From Massilia sp. CFBP 13721 (lineage in GTDB: Bacteria; Pseudomonadota; Gammaproteobacteria; Burkholderiales; Burkholderiaceae_D), in the NCBI RefSeq assembly GCF_014842025.1, contig NZ_JACYUY010000007.1, positions 112,665-176,664 on the forward strand: a stretch of 64,000 nt of DNA, written 5' to 3'. Position numbers and translations under genes: made by a program. Below, piece after piece: positions 1-8,052 of this stretch. Position 1 is the stretch's first letter. Each line of letters starts with the position of its first letter. The notes below the pieces were generated by a model. It searched no databases. It was given only the letters and a program-made list of their open reading frames with translations, and had not been told where the DNA came from.

Positions 1-1560
1 GAAGGACTGCGGCTGGAAGTGGTGCACCACGCGCGCCTGCGGCAGCACGTAATACGGGATCGCGTTGCGGTCGCCGCTGCCTTCCGGCTGCGGAATCGGC
101 TTGGCCGGCGGCGGTACGAACGGACGCGCCAGGTGCGTGGCCGCCAGCAGGTTGCCGGCCTTGCCCGGCCGTGTATTGTGCGATGGGCTCCACACCTCGT
201 AGTTCCACCAGGCGATGGCGCCGCGGGCATCGAGCGTCGCTTCGACCGTCGCGACCATGCCCGGCCCGAACGGCTCCCAGCCGTGTTCATCCTCGCGCAT
301 CCATTGCACGCGCACCGGCCGGCCGGGGAAGGCGCGCGCCAGCAGGGCGGCATCGGCGGCGACGTCGTCGGCGCCGTTGTGGCCATAGCAGCCCGAGCCT
401 TCGACATGGATGCAGCGTACCGTTTCCTCGTCTACCCCGAGCAGTTCGGCGAGCGCAGTGCGCAGCGGGAAGACGCCCTGCGAATGGGTCCAGACCGTGT
501 AGCGCCCGGCATCGAACCGGGCGATCGCGCACGAGGGGCCGATGGCGCCATGCAGCTGGAAGGGCCGGGTATAGGTCGCGCGCAGCGTGCGCCCGGCCGC
601 CGGCGCCACGCCGCGTTCGAGGATCGGCAGCGCCTGCGCCGGCTGGCTCAGCACCTGCTCGCGCAGGGACAGCTGCGCCGGCAGCGTGGCCGGCGTCTCC
701 CAGCGCGCGGCGGCGGCCAGCGCTGCTGCGGCTTTGACTGCGCGGTACTCGCCATCGGCGATGACGGCCAGGAAGCGGCCGTCGCGCACCACTTTCAATA
801 CGCCCGGCAGGCGCGCCACGGCGGCAGTATCGACGCCCAGCAGGCGCGCGGCCGGCGCCGGCGGCCGCACCACCCGGGCATGCACCATGCCCGGCAGGCG
901 CAGGTCGTGTACGTAGGCGACGCCACCGCCCACCTTGGCCGGGATGTCGACCCGGCGCAGCGCTTTGCCGGCGATCGTGTGCAGCCGCGCTTCGCGCGGC
1001 GCGGTCTTGCCGTCCGCGCGCCGGTGCAGCTGGCGTCCTTCCAGCAGTTCGCCGTAGGTAACGCGGCGGCCGTCGGTGGCGGCCAGGGCGCCGTCGGCCA
1101 GCCTCAGGCTGTCGGCCGGCGCCTGCAGGCGCTGCGCGGCCATGGCCGTCAGGATGGCGCGTACTTCGGCCGCGGCGTGGCGCAGCGCGGTGCCGCTGTC
1201 CTGCATCGAGTGGCTGCCTGCCGTGTAACCCTCGTCCGGTGTGCGGCCAGTATCGGCGGTGACCAGGGTGATGCGTGCCGGCGCCACCTGCAATTCCTCG
1301 GCCGCGACCTGCAGCAGGGCGGTCTTGATGCCTTGCCCCAGCTCGGCCTTGCCGGTGAAGACGGTCACGCGGTTGTGGGCGTCGATGCGGATCCAGGCGT
1401 CGAGCCAGGGTTCCTTGTCCAGGCTGCCGGGCAGCTTATTTGCCTTTTGTTTCGAGCCTTTGTCGGCGCCCTGCGGCCAGGCCGGGCCGATCGTAAACGC
1501 CAGCGTCAATGCACCGGCCGCCAGCAGGCGCCGCCGCGCCGGATCGTGTGCGCCGCTCAT
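1..1560 (-). CDS. Molybdopterin-binding large subunit of xanthine dehydrogenase/isoquinoline oxidoreductase family (3' part outside window)
   Basis: Catalytic molybdenum subunit of a hydroxylase resembling IorB of isoquinoline 1-oxidoreductase, which oxidises N-heterocycles or aldehydes. About 520 residues are visible and the frame is still open at position 1, so the C-terminus is missing. The start is a twin-arginine-like leader (ARRRLLAAG, about residues 8-16) followed by a hydrophobic stretch, suggesting export with the cofactor. The segment with GKAELGQGIKTAL near residue 70 is typical of the IorB-type N-terminal domain. ATG overlaps the stop of the 2Fe-2S gene by 4 bp, so the two are coupled. 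The substrate cannot be told from sequence. Confidence 0.85.
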   Translation of the reverse strand, partial: MSGAHDPARRRLLAAGALTLAFTIGPAWPQGADKGSKQKANKLPGSLDKEPWLDAWIRIDAHNRVTVFTGKAELGQGIKTALLQVAAEELQVAPARITLVTADTGRTPDEGYTAGSHSMQDSGTALRHAAAEVRAILTAMAAQRLQAPADSLRLADGALAATDGRRVTYGELLEGRQLHRRADGKTAPREARLHTIAGKALRRVDIPAKVGGGVAYVHDLRLPGMVHARVVRPPAPAARLLGVDTAAVARLPGVLKVVRDGRFLAVIADGEYRAVKAAAALAAAARWETPATLPAQLSLREQVLSQPAQALPILERGVAPAAGRTLRATYTRPFQLHGAIGPSCAIARFDAGRYTVWTHSQGVFPLRTALAELLGVDEETVRCIHVEGSGCYGHNGADDVAADAALLARAFPGRPVRVQWMREDEHGWEPFGPGMVATVEATLDARGAIAWWNYEVWSPSHNTRPGKAGNLLAATHLARPFVPPPAKPIPQPEGSGDRNAIPYYVLPQARVVHHFQPQSF

Positions 1561-2045
1561 CGTTCGCCTTTCGGCGCGTCGGCGCGCAGCAGTTGCGCCG
1601 CGCGCCGCACCGCGCGCAGGATGCGCATGTGGGTGCCGCAGCGGCACAGGTTGAGCGCCATGTGACTGCGGATTCTCTCCTCCGACGGCGCCGGTTCGCG
1701 CTCGAGCAGGGCGGTGGCGCGCATGATCATGCCGGCGATGCAGTAGCCGCACTGCGCCGCCTGTTCCTCGATGAAGGCACGCTGCACCGCTCCCGGCGCG
1801 GCGGCGCTGCCGAGGCCTTCGACCGTGCGCACCGGCCGGCGTCCGACCAGCGACACCGGCACCAGGCAGGACAGCGCCGAGGCGCCGTCGAGCAGCACCG
1901 TGCACGAACCGCACTGGCCCAGGCCGCAGCCGAACTTGGCGCCGTTGAGCTGCAGGTCGTTGCGCAGCACGTAGAGCAGTGGCGTGTCGGGATCGGTGTC
2001 GACCGCATGTTCGCGGCCGTTCACCTGCAGGCGGTAAGTACTCAT
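1557..2045 (-). CDS. (2Fe-2S)-binding small subunit of molybdenum hydroxylase (IorA-like)
   Basis: Electron-transfer subunit of the adjoining molybdenum enzyme, 162 residues, the usual length. The N-terminal plant-type ferredoxin cluster is ligated by C40, C45, C48 and C60 (motif GCGLGQCGSC), and the C-terminal helical cluster by C99, C102, C134 and C136 (motifs QCGYC and NLCRCGT). All eight expected cysteines are present, so the subunit should be functional. It lies between the cytochrome gene (4-bp overlap with its stop) and the large subunit (4-bp overlap), forming one transcript cytochrome-small-large. Confidence 0.93.
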   Translation of the reverse strand: MSTYRLQVNGREHAVDTDPDTPLLYVLRNDLQLNGAKFGCGLGQCGSCTVLLDGASALSCLVPVSLVGRRPVRTVEGLGSAAAPGAVQRAFIEEQAAQCGYCIAGMIMRATALLEREPAPSEERIRSHMALNLCRCGTHMRILRAVRRAAQLLRADAPKGER

Positions 2046-3343
2046 GGTTGTTTCGCTTTCCGGACGTCGTCCGCAAGGTCGGGCCAGTCCGGCGCGCGCG
2101 CGCCGTAGCGGCGCAGGTAGGCTGCCAGGGCGACGGTCTGTTCATCGCTGAGCAGGGTGGCGAATCCCGGCATCCAGCGTGCCGGTTCGCCGTCCGGCGG
2201 CACGATGCCGTCGCGTACGATGTGGATCAGGCTGCGCGGATCCGGGTCGTACAGGGCCACCGCCTGCTGCAATTGCAGCGCGGTGCCCGAGGTCGCGGCG
2301 CGGCCGGCGTCATGGCAACGGGCGCAGGCGTTCGCGTAGACCTGGTAGCCGAGCAGCATGCGCGCCGCATCCGGGCCTTCAGTGGCCGGCGCCGGCAGGC
2401 TCCCGGGCCGCGTCGCCGGCGTGGCGCGCTGCGGCGCCTGGCGCAGGTAGCTGTGGATGTAGGTGGCGAGCGCCTCGGTATCGGCGGGTTCGGCCAGGCG
2501 CAGGTTCTCGACCACCGTCTGCATCGGCCCGCCCGCCATCGCGTGGCCGGGTGCGATGCCGATGCGCAGGTAGGCGGCCAGGTGTTCGCGGGTCCAGGGC
2601 AGGGGCGAGGGAGAACGCGCATTCAGCGCCGGCACGTACCAGCCTTCGGCCTCGCCGCCGTCGAGGAATCGCTTCTTGTCCGGCCCGCCGAGCCGGGTGC
2701 GCGGCGTGTGGCAGGCCGCGCAATGTGCCAGCGTATCGGCGATGTAGGCGCCGCGGTTCCAGTCGGGACTTTGGCGCGGATCGGCCTGCCAGGGTTCGTC
2801 GTCGAGGTAGAGCACGTTCCAGAAGCCGACCAGGGGACGGAAACCGAAGGGGAAGGTCATCTTGTTGGGTATGGCCGGCGCATCGAGCGGCGTGCGCGTC
2901 ATGAAGTACGCATACAGCGCCGTGACGTCGTCCCCGGTCAGGCGCGTGTAGTGATTGTAGGGAAAGGCGGGATACAGCAGATGGCCGTCGCGCGAGACGC
3001 CGCGGCGCATGGCGCGTATGAAAGCGTCCTCGCTCCACTGGCCGATGCCGGTGCGCGCGTCGGGCGTGATGTTGGTGCTGTGGACCGTGCCGAACGGTGT
3101 CTCCATGGGCAGGCCGCCGGCGAACGGCCGGGCCGGATCGGCCGTATGGCAGGCGGCGCAGTTGCCGAGCGCGGCCAGGCGCGCGCCGCGTGCGACGAGC
3201 GTGTTGTCGAAGCTGGCCGGCTGTTCGCGCGGCGCGATTGCCGGGCGCCACATGATGGCGCCGGCGCCCAGGGCCAGCACGAGCAACAGCGCCAGGATGA
3301 TCCATCGTCGGGCACGCCGCTGGCGGCGTACAGGCTGCTCCAT
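2042..3343 (-). CDS. Membrane-anchored three-haem cytochrome c subunit
   Basis: Periplasmic cytochrome that probably passes electrons from the downstream molybdenum hydroxylase to the respiratory chain, like the cytochrome subunits of alcohol and aldehyde dehydrogenases. It has 433 residues with an N-terminal membrane helix at about 14-31 after a basic start and three CXXCH haem sites at C62-H66, C208-H212 and C340-H344. The start at 3343 was chosen because it has a GGAG ribosome-binding site and puts the basic residues just ahead of the helix; a longer in-frame extension to 3436 exists but adds nothing family-like. First gene of the operon. Confidence 0.9.
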   Translation of the reverse strand: MEQPVRRQRRARRWIILALLLVLALGAGAIMWRPAIAPREQPASFDNTLVARGARLAALGNCAACHTADPARPFAGGLPMETPFGTVHSTNITPDARTGIGQWSEDAFIRAMRRGVSRDGHLLYPAFPYNHYTRLTGDDVTALYAYFMTRTPLDAPAIPNKMTFPFGFRPLVGFWNVLYLDDEPWQADPRQSPDWNRGAYIADTLAHCAACHTPRTRLGGPDKKRFLDGGEAEGWYVPALNARSPSPLPWTREHLAAYLRIGIAPGHAMAGGPMQTVVENLRLAEPADTEALATYIHSYLRQAPQRATPATRPGSLPAPATEGPDAARMLLGYQVYANACARCHDAGRAATSGTALQLQQAVALYDPDPRSLIHIVRDGIVPPDGEPARWMPGFATLLSDEQTVALAAYLRRYGARAPDWPDLADDVRKAKQP

Positions 3344-3456
3344 GCTTGGCTCCGGTCCGTTTTTTCGATTGTCGGACCGGCGCCGGCGGGCGGTCTGTGC
3401 GCTAACGCGCACTGTTGGGCTGGTGCTTTCCTTCATCTAGCCAGCAATATTTCCTG

Positions 3457-3484
3457 TTGACTATTTTTTTGCGCAGACTACTAT
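3457..3484 (+). promoter_or_regulatory. Candidate sigma70 promoter for the M48 peptidase gene
   Basis: A TTGACT -35 hexamer at 3457-3462 and a weaker TACTAT -10 hexamer at 3479-3484 are 16 bp apart, about 40 bp ahead of the peptidase start at 3525. The region is AT-rich within GC-rich surroundings. The -10 matches the consensus at four of six bases, so this is a candidate only. Confidence 0.45.
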
Positions 3485-3524
3485 TGACAGTCAGTCACTC
3501 ACGCAACGACCGACAGGGAAAAGC

Positions 3525-5084
3525 ATGGACATCGACAAGTTCCACAGCATGGTGGCGCGCCTCGAGCTGGAAAGCGCGCGGGCGCCACGGCAGTACCGCG
3601 TCAAGGTGGCGCTGCTGGCCTTGCTCGGGTTTGCGATCCTGGGGCTGGTGCTGGCCGCGGTCGGTTTCGGCCTGGTCGCGCTGGTCGGCATTGCCGGCGC
3701 CATGCTGTTCACCGGCGGGGCGGCGCTGTTGCTGCTCCTGAAGCTGGGCAAGCTGCTGTTCCTGCTGGCGATTCCCTTGTGGTTCACGCTCAAGTCGGCA
3801 GTGCAGGCGCTGTTCATTCGCCTGCCGGCGCCAGCGGGACACGAAATCACACGTACCGAGGCGCCGGCGCTGTTCGATGCACTCGAGGACATGCGCCGCA
3901 GGATGAAAGGGCCGCGCTTTCACCACGTGCTGGTCGTCAACGAAGTGAATGCCGCCGTCGTGCAGCGTCCCGCGTTCGGGCTGGTCGGCTGGCCGCGCAA
4001 TTACCTGCTGCTCGGTTTGCCGCTGCTGGAATGCGTGGCGCCCGACGAGGCGCTGGCGATCGTCGCCCACGAGTACGGCCACCTGGCCGGCGCGCATGGG
4101 CGCTTTTCCGCATTCATCTACCGCCTGCGCCACACCTGGGGCACGGTGCAAGCCTACATGGAGCATTTCCAGGGCTGGCTCGGACGGCTGCTGCTGCCGC
4201 TGGTGCGCTGGTACGGACCCTATTTCAATGCCTACACCTATGTGCTGGCGCGCGCGGACGAGTACCGGGCCGACGCCGCCTCGGCCGAGCTGGTCGGCCC
4301 GCACAGCGCCGCCCATGCGCTCAAACGTGTCAACCTGATCGCGCCGCGCTACGAGCAGTTCCTGCAGCACACCTATCAACGCGCCGGCGACGAAGCGCTG
4401 CCGCCACGCGACCTGTTGCAGCGCTGGGCCAGCGAAGCCTGCACCGCGGCGGCGGAAGCGGACATGAAGACCTGGCTCGAGGGCGCGCTCGACCGCGAAG
4501 GGCATTTCACCGACACCCATCCGACGCTGCGCGCCCGGCTCGCCGCCCTGTTCGAGGGCGCGCAGGTAGCCGCGGCGCTGCCGCCGGCCCTGGAGGGCGT
4601 GCCCGCCAGCCAGGCCTGGTTCGGCAATGCGCTGCCAGGGCTGCAACGCGAATTGCAGGAACAATGGTCGATGCAGGTCGCCGAAGGCTGGGGCGAGCGC
4701 CACGCGGCAGTGTGCCAGCAGCGCGCCCGCCTGCAGGAGTTGCGCGCCATGCCTGAGCCCGACAGGGATGCCCAGCTCGAACTGCTGCGCCTGGCGCTGC
4801 AACTCGAACCCGGCAGCGACCTGCGCGCGGCCCTGGCCGCGTTCAACGCGGCATACCCCGCCCACGCGCCCGGCCTGTACACCGAGGCGCTGGCCCGGCT
4901 CGACAAGGACGAGCGCGAAGGGCTGGCGCTGCTGGAACGCGCGATGGAGATCGACCCCGAGGCCATCAAGCCGGCCTGCGAACGCGCCTATGCCTACCTG
5001 TGCGAACGCAAGGAGACCGGGCTTGCCGACGAATATGCCGAGCGCTGGCGCCGGCAGGATGCGCTCGAAGCCGGCCGCGCGTGA
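3525..5084 (+). CDS. M48 family metallopeptidase with N-terminal membrane region
   Basis: Membrane-associated zinc endopeptidase, 519 residues. Two or three hydrophobic segments lie at about 28-90. The zinc site is HEYGH at 182-186, with the probable third ligand E246 in ADEYRAD, the M48 arrangement of HtpX/Ste24-type enzymes. The last ~200 residues are helical and TPR-like with a repeated acidic pattern, perhaps for protein binding. Its start has an AGGGAAA ribosome-binding site. It is transcribed away from the molybdenum hydroxylase operon and appears monocistronic. Substrate unknown; quality control of membrane proteins is a family-based guess. Confidence 0.85.
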   Translation: MDIDKFHSMVARLELESARAPRQYRVKVALLALLGFAILGLVLAAVGFGLVALVGIAGAMLFTGGAALLLLLKLGKLLFLLAIPLWFTLKSAVQALFIRLPAPAGHEITRTEAPALFDALEDMRRRMKGPRFHHVLVVNEVNAAVVQRPAFGLVGWPRNYLLLGLPLLECVAPDEALAIVAHEYGHLAGAHGRFSAFIYRLRHTWGTVQAYMEHFQGWLGRLLLPLVRWYGPYFNAYTYVLARADEYRADAASAELVGPHSAAHALKRVNLIAPRYEQFLQHTYQRAGDEALPPRDLLQRWASEACTAAAEADMKTWLEGALDREGHFTDTHPTLRARLAALFEGAQVAAALPPALEGVPASQAWFGNALPGLQRELQEQWSMQVAEGWGERHAAVCQQRARLQELRAMPEPDRDAQLELLRLALQLEPGSDLRAALAAFNAAYPAHAPGLYTEALARLDKDEREGLALLERAMEIDPEAIKPACERAYAYLCERKETGLADEYAERWRRQDALEAGRA

Positions 5085-5146
5085 GGCATGAACAAGCTAC
5101 TGAAGGTGTCATGCAGCGCTGAGCTTTGCCGGATGGCTCGAGTTTC

Positions 5147-5297
5147 GTTAATCGTAGGGTGGACTCAGTCCACGCGGTACCCGGCATGCACATCGAAACG
5201 CAATGCACAGCCCTGGAAGCATATGTAAAGCACCATTGGCAAGCGTTTGGGTATGCCAGCGTACGACCGCGTGGACTGAGTCCACCCTACGATTAAC
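5147..5297. repeat. Pair of hairpin repeats forming a 32-bp perfect inverted repeat
   Basis: Two elements of the CGTAGGGTGGAC...GTCCACGCGG family face each other. The arms 5147-5178 and 5266-5297 are exact reverse complements over 32 bp, separated by 87 bp, and each arm also contains its own small hairpin. The spacer contains a short text (about ATCGAAACGCAA) seen again between the pair at 18964-19052. The pair sits between two convergent genes. No gene is seen in 5085-5358. Confidence 0.85.
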
Positions 5298-5358
5298 TAA
5301 GTTCCGACAGTGTGACAAAGCGCAGCGCTGGAGCCGCCATGCTTGCGCCACCTCGCAT

Positions 5359-8052
5359 TCAGCCGAAGGTCAGCATCCTGACCGCCGCATCGGCGAGCGC
5401 GATATCCACCACGCGGCCGCGCCGGTCCCAGGCCAGCAGGTGGCCGCCATGCACCGTTGCCTGCGGCGCCAGGGCGTCCGGCAGCACGATGTCGGCCAGG
5501 AGCTTGCCGCTGAAGTTCATCCATTGGCAGTGCCAGCCATCGCTGTCGTCCACGCGCAGCAGGAGGCAGTTTACGTGCAGGCTGGCCTGTGGCAGGCGAT
5601 CATGCGGCCAGGCGAACTGCGCGCTCATGCCATCCTCGGTCTGGGTCGACAAGTATGCGGTACCGTCGGCGATTGCTCCAGCCGCTCCCAATACGACCGG
5701 CATCTCGCCATCGCAGTCGGGCAAGACGGCAAAGGCGCCATCTGGAACGTCGACGGCATCGCGCCCGACCAGGCGCCGCGCGGGCAGGGCGTAACGCCAT
5801 TGCGCAACCCTTGTTCCATCGCGCAGCAGCAGCGCCTCGTGCTTGCCCTGCGCCGCGAAACCGATGATCTCGCCCGGCAGGTCGGCCACCTGCCACAGCA
5901 CCGACTGCCCCGGCGCCGTCGCATCGAGCACCAGCAGGCGCCGATCGGCGACGACGCTCCAGGTGGCGCCGTCAAAGGCATCGGCCCAGAAGCGCAGGTC
6001 GGCGCTGAACCAGTCCTCCACCTTGCCGGTGACGAGGTCGATCCTGCTGACGCGCACCGCCTTTTCGCGCCGGGCCAGCGCCAGCGCGCGCCTGCCGTTG
6101 TGCGACACGACCAGGTGCTGGGCCGGCACGGGAAAGCGCAAGGGCGCTCGGCCGCCTTCGCGCGCCAGTACCACACCGCCTTCGCCCAGCGCCAGCAGGT
6201 GGCCGCCGTCGGGCAGGGCGCGCACGTCTTCCAGTGCATGCAGTCCGACTTCGGCGAGGCTGACCTGCAGCGGTTCGTCGCGCGCGGCCAGCGGCATTGG
6301 GACCGGCGCATCGCGCCATCCCGTGTGCGGCGTATCCTCGGTCAGCACCGGGTCGGCGGCCAGCTCCAGGAGTTTCGTCATCGTGTCGTCGGCCAGCGCG
6401 TGCAGGCCGGCGCCGCGTTCGGCCGCCAGCACGCGCCAGAGGGCGGCGGCGACCGTGCGCGTGGACGCATTGTGGCGGTCGAGCCGCAGCAGGCACGCGC
6501 AGGCGCGCAGGCGCTGGCGCAGCGCGTCGGGCCCAGGTGCGGTCAGCAGGGTTTGCAGCGTCGCGCTGCGCGCACGCAGCGCCTGCGGATCGAGGGCCAG
6601 CAAGTACAGCAAACCCTGCACGCCGAGCGTGCCGCCCCCTGCCTCGGCCGCATGCAGCCAGTCGAGCGCGCGTGCGCGTTCCTCCGCCAGGGGCCAGACC
6701 GCCTGCGCGGCCTCGGCCAGGTTGCCGCGCGCGGCCAGGTCGTGCGCCCATTCCAGGCGCAAGGCGGCGGCGCCCGCATCGCGACGGCGTTCGAGTTCGG
6801 CCACGGCGTCGGCGAAGCAGCCGGCCAGGCGCGCCAGCAGCACGGCGCGCGCCAGGTTGCCCGCCTTGGCATGCAGGCGCACGGCGATTGCCGGGGCCAG
6901 TTCCAGGGTTTCGGCCAGCTGCGCCGCCTGGGCGATGCGCCCCTTGCGTTCGAGGTAGTCGACCGCTTCCTGGCGCCGGTTCATCAATTCGGCCAGCACG
7001 AATACGGCTTCGTCGATGCGGCCGGCGCGGTCGAGCATGTCGAAGCTGCGCTGGTAAGTCGCGCGCAGCAGCTGTATCGATCGCTGGTCGAGGCCGATGG
7101 CGGCGGCGCTGGTGCCGGGACCGACGTCGAGACTGTCGCGCCGACCCCAGCGTCCCAAGGCCTGGCGCGTCGGCGCATGCGGACTGTCGAGCGGGATGGC
7201 ATGGCGCAGTGCTTCGTCGAGATTGCCTTCGTCGAACTGGCGCAGCATCTTGCGCAGGTAGTTGGCCTGGCGCCAGCCGAGCAGGTGCGCGATGCGCGTC
7301 GCCGCCGCCAGTGTTGCCACGCGCGCGGCCAGCCACTCGCCCAGCGGCGACGGTGCGGGAGGGGGATCCGGCCTCGACGCGCGGATGGCATCCGCCGTGC
7401 CGCCGGGACCGCGCAGCAGCGCCAGAGGCTGCAACAGGCCCGCCAACAGGCCCGCCAGCATGCCGGCGGCGCCAAGCGCCCTGGCGGGTAGGGAAGGCGA
7501 GGCGGCGCGCATGCCCGCCTGGCGCACCGCCGCGCGCAGGAAAGCGTCGCGCTCGGCGCTTGGTGGAGGCACCGCGCTGCCGAGCAGCGTGCGCACGTCC
7601 GGCGCCGCCTTGGGCACGGCGCTGGCAAAGCCCGCCAGCGGGTCGGCCGGCAGCGCCAGCGCGACGCACACGGGAATTGCTGACGTGTCGAGCCAGGACG
7701 ACGGGTCGATGCGGCTGGCGGCGTCGAGCGCATGCACGCGCAGGCTTGCGCCGAACACCAGCACGGCGCTGCCGGCGGCGATGCCGGCCCGTTCACCTGC
7801 CAGCAGCGGCGCGCTGGCAAGCACGCCGTCCTGGTCGCACAGCGGCAAGCCGGGCGCCGTTTCGCATTGCAGGCGGCGCGCATCCTTCCATGCGAGCAGG
7901 TAGCCGTCGCCGAGGCGCCAGGCCTGGGCGCCGGTCTCCCAGGCGCCGAGCAGGCGCCGGCGCGCGGCGTCCTCGCCGAGCAGCGCGGCATCGAACCAGA
8001 GCGCGCGCACGGGCTGGCTGCCGCGCAGGAGCGGGCGCCGGACCTCAGTCAT
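5359..8052 (-). CDS. bpX6-like protein of a MoxR-vWA-beta-propeller ternary system
   Basis: Protein of 897 residues, last gene of the ATPase operon. The N-terminal ~130 residues (RRPLLRGSQPVRALWFD at about 4-20) resemble the bpX6 domain known from MoxR-vWA-propeller systems. Next comes a long helical, TPR-like region (about 280-560), then a C-terminal part of about 300 residues with repeated four-strand patterns, consistent with a beta-propeller. The start at 8052 overlaps the previous stop by 8 bp. No catalytic motif is visible. The likely role is scaffold or sensor for the ATPase module; this is inferred from context. The bpX6 assignment is from memory of the family. Confidence 0.7.
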   Translation of the reverse strand: MTEVRRPLLRGSQPVRALWFDAALLGEDAARRRLLGAWETGAQAWRLGDGYLLAWKDARRLQCETAPGLPLCDQDGVLASAPLLAGERAGIAAGSAVLVFGASLRVHALDAASRIDPSSWLDTSAIPVCVALALPADPLAGFASAVPKAAPDVRTLLGSAVPPPSAERDAFLRAAVRQAGMRAASPSLPARALGAAGMLAGLLAGLLQPLALLRGPGGTADAIRASRPDPPPAPSPLGEWLAARVATLAAATRIAHLLGWRQANYLRKMLRQFDEGNLDEALRHAIPLDSPHAPTRQALGRWGRRDSLDVGPGTSAAAIGLDQRSIQLLRATYQRSFDMLDRAGRIDEAVFVLAELMNRRQEAVDYLERKGRIAQAAQLAETLELAPAIAVRLHAKAGNLARAVLLARLAGCFADAVAELERRRDAGAAALRLEWAHDLAARGNLAEAAQAVWPLAEERARALDWLHAAEAGGGTLGVQGLLYLLALDPQALRARSATLQTLLTAPGPDALRQRLRACACLLRLDRHNASTRTVAAALWRVLAAERGAGLHALADDTMTKLLELAADPVLTEDTPHTGWRDAPVPMPLAARDEPLQVSLAEVGLHALEDVRALPDGGHLLALGEGGVVLAREGGRAPLRFPVPAQHLVVSHNGRRALALARREKAVRVSRIDLVTGKVEDWFSADLRFWADAFDGATWSVVADRRLLVLDATAPGQSVLWQVADLPGEIIGFAAQGKHEALLLRDGTRVAQWRYALPARRLVGRDAVDVPDGAFAVLPDCDGEMPVVLGAAGAIADGTAYLSTQTEDGMSAQFAWPHDRLPQASLHVNCLLLRVDDSDGWHCQWMNFSGKLLADIVLPDALAPQATVHGGHLLAWDRRGRVVDIALADAAVRMLTFG

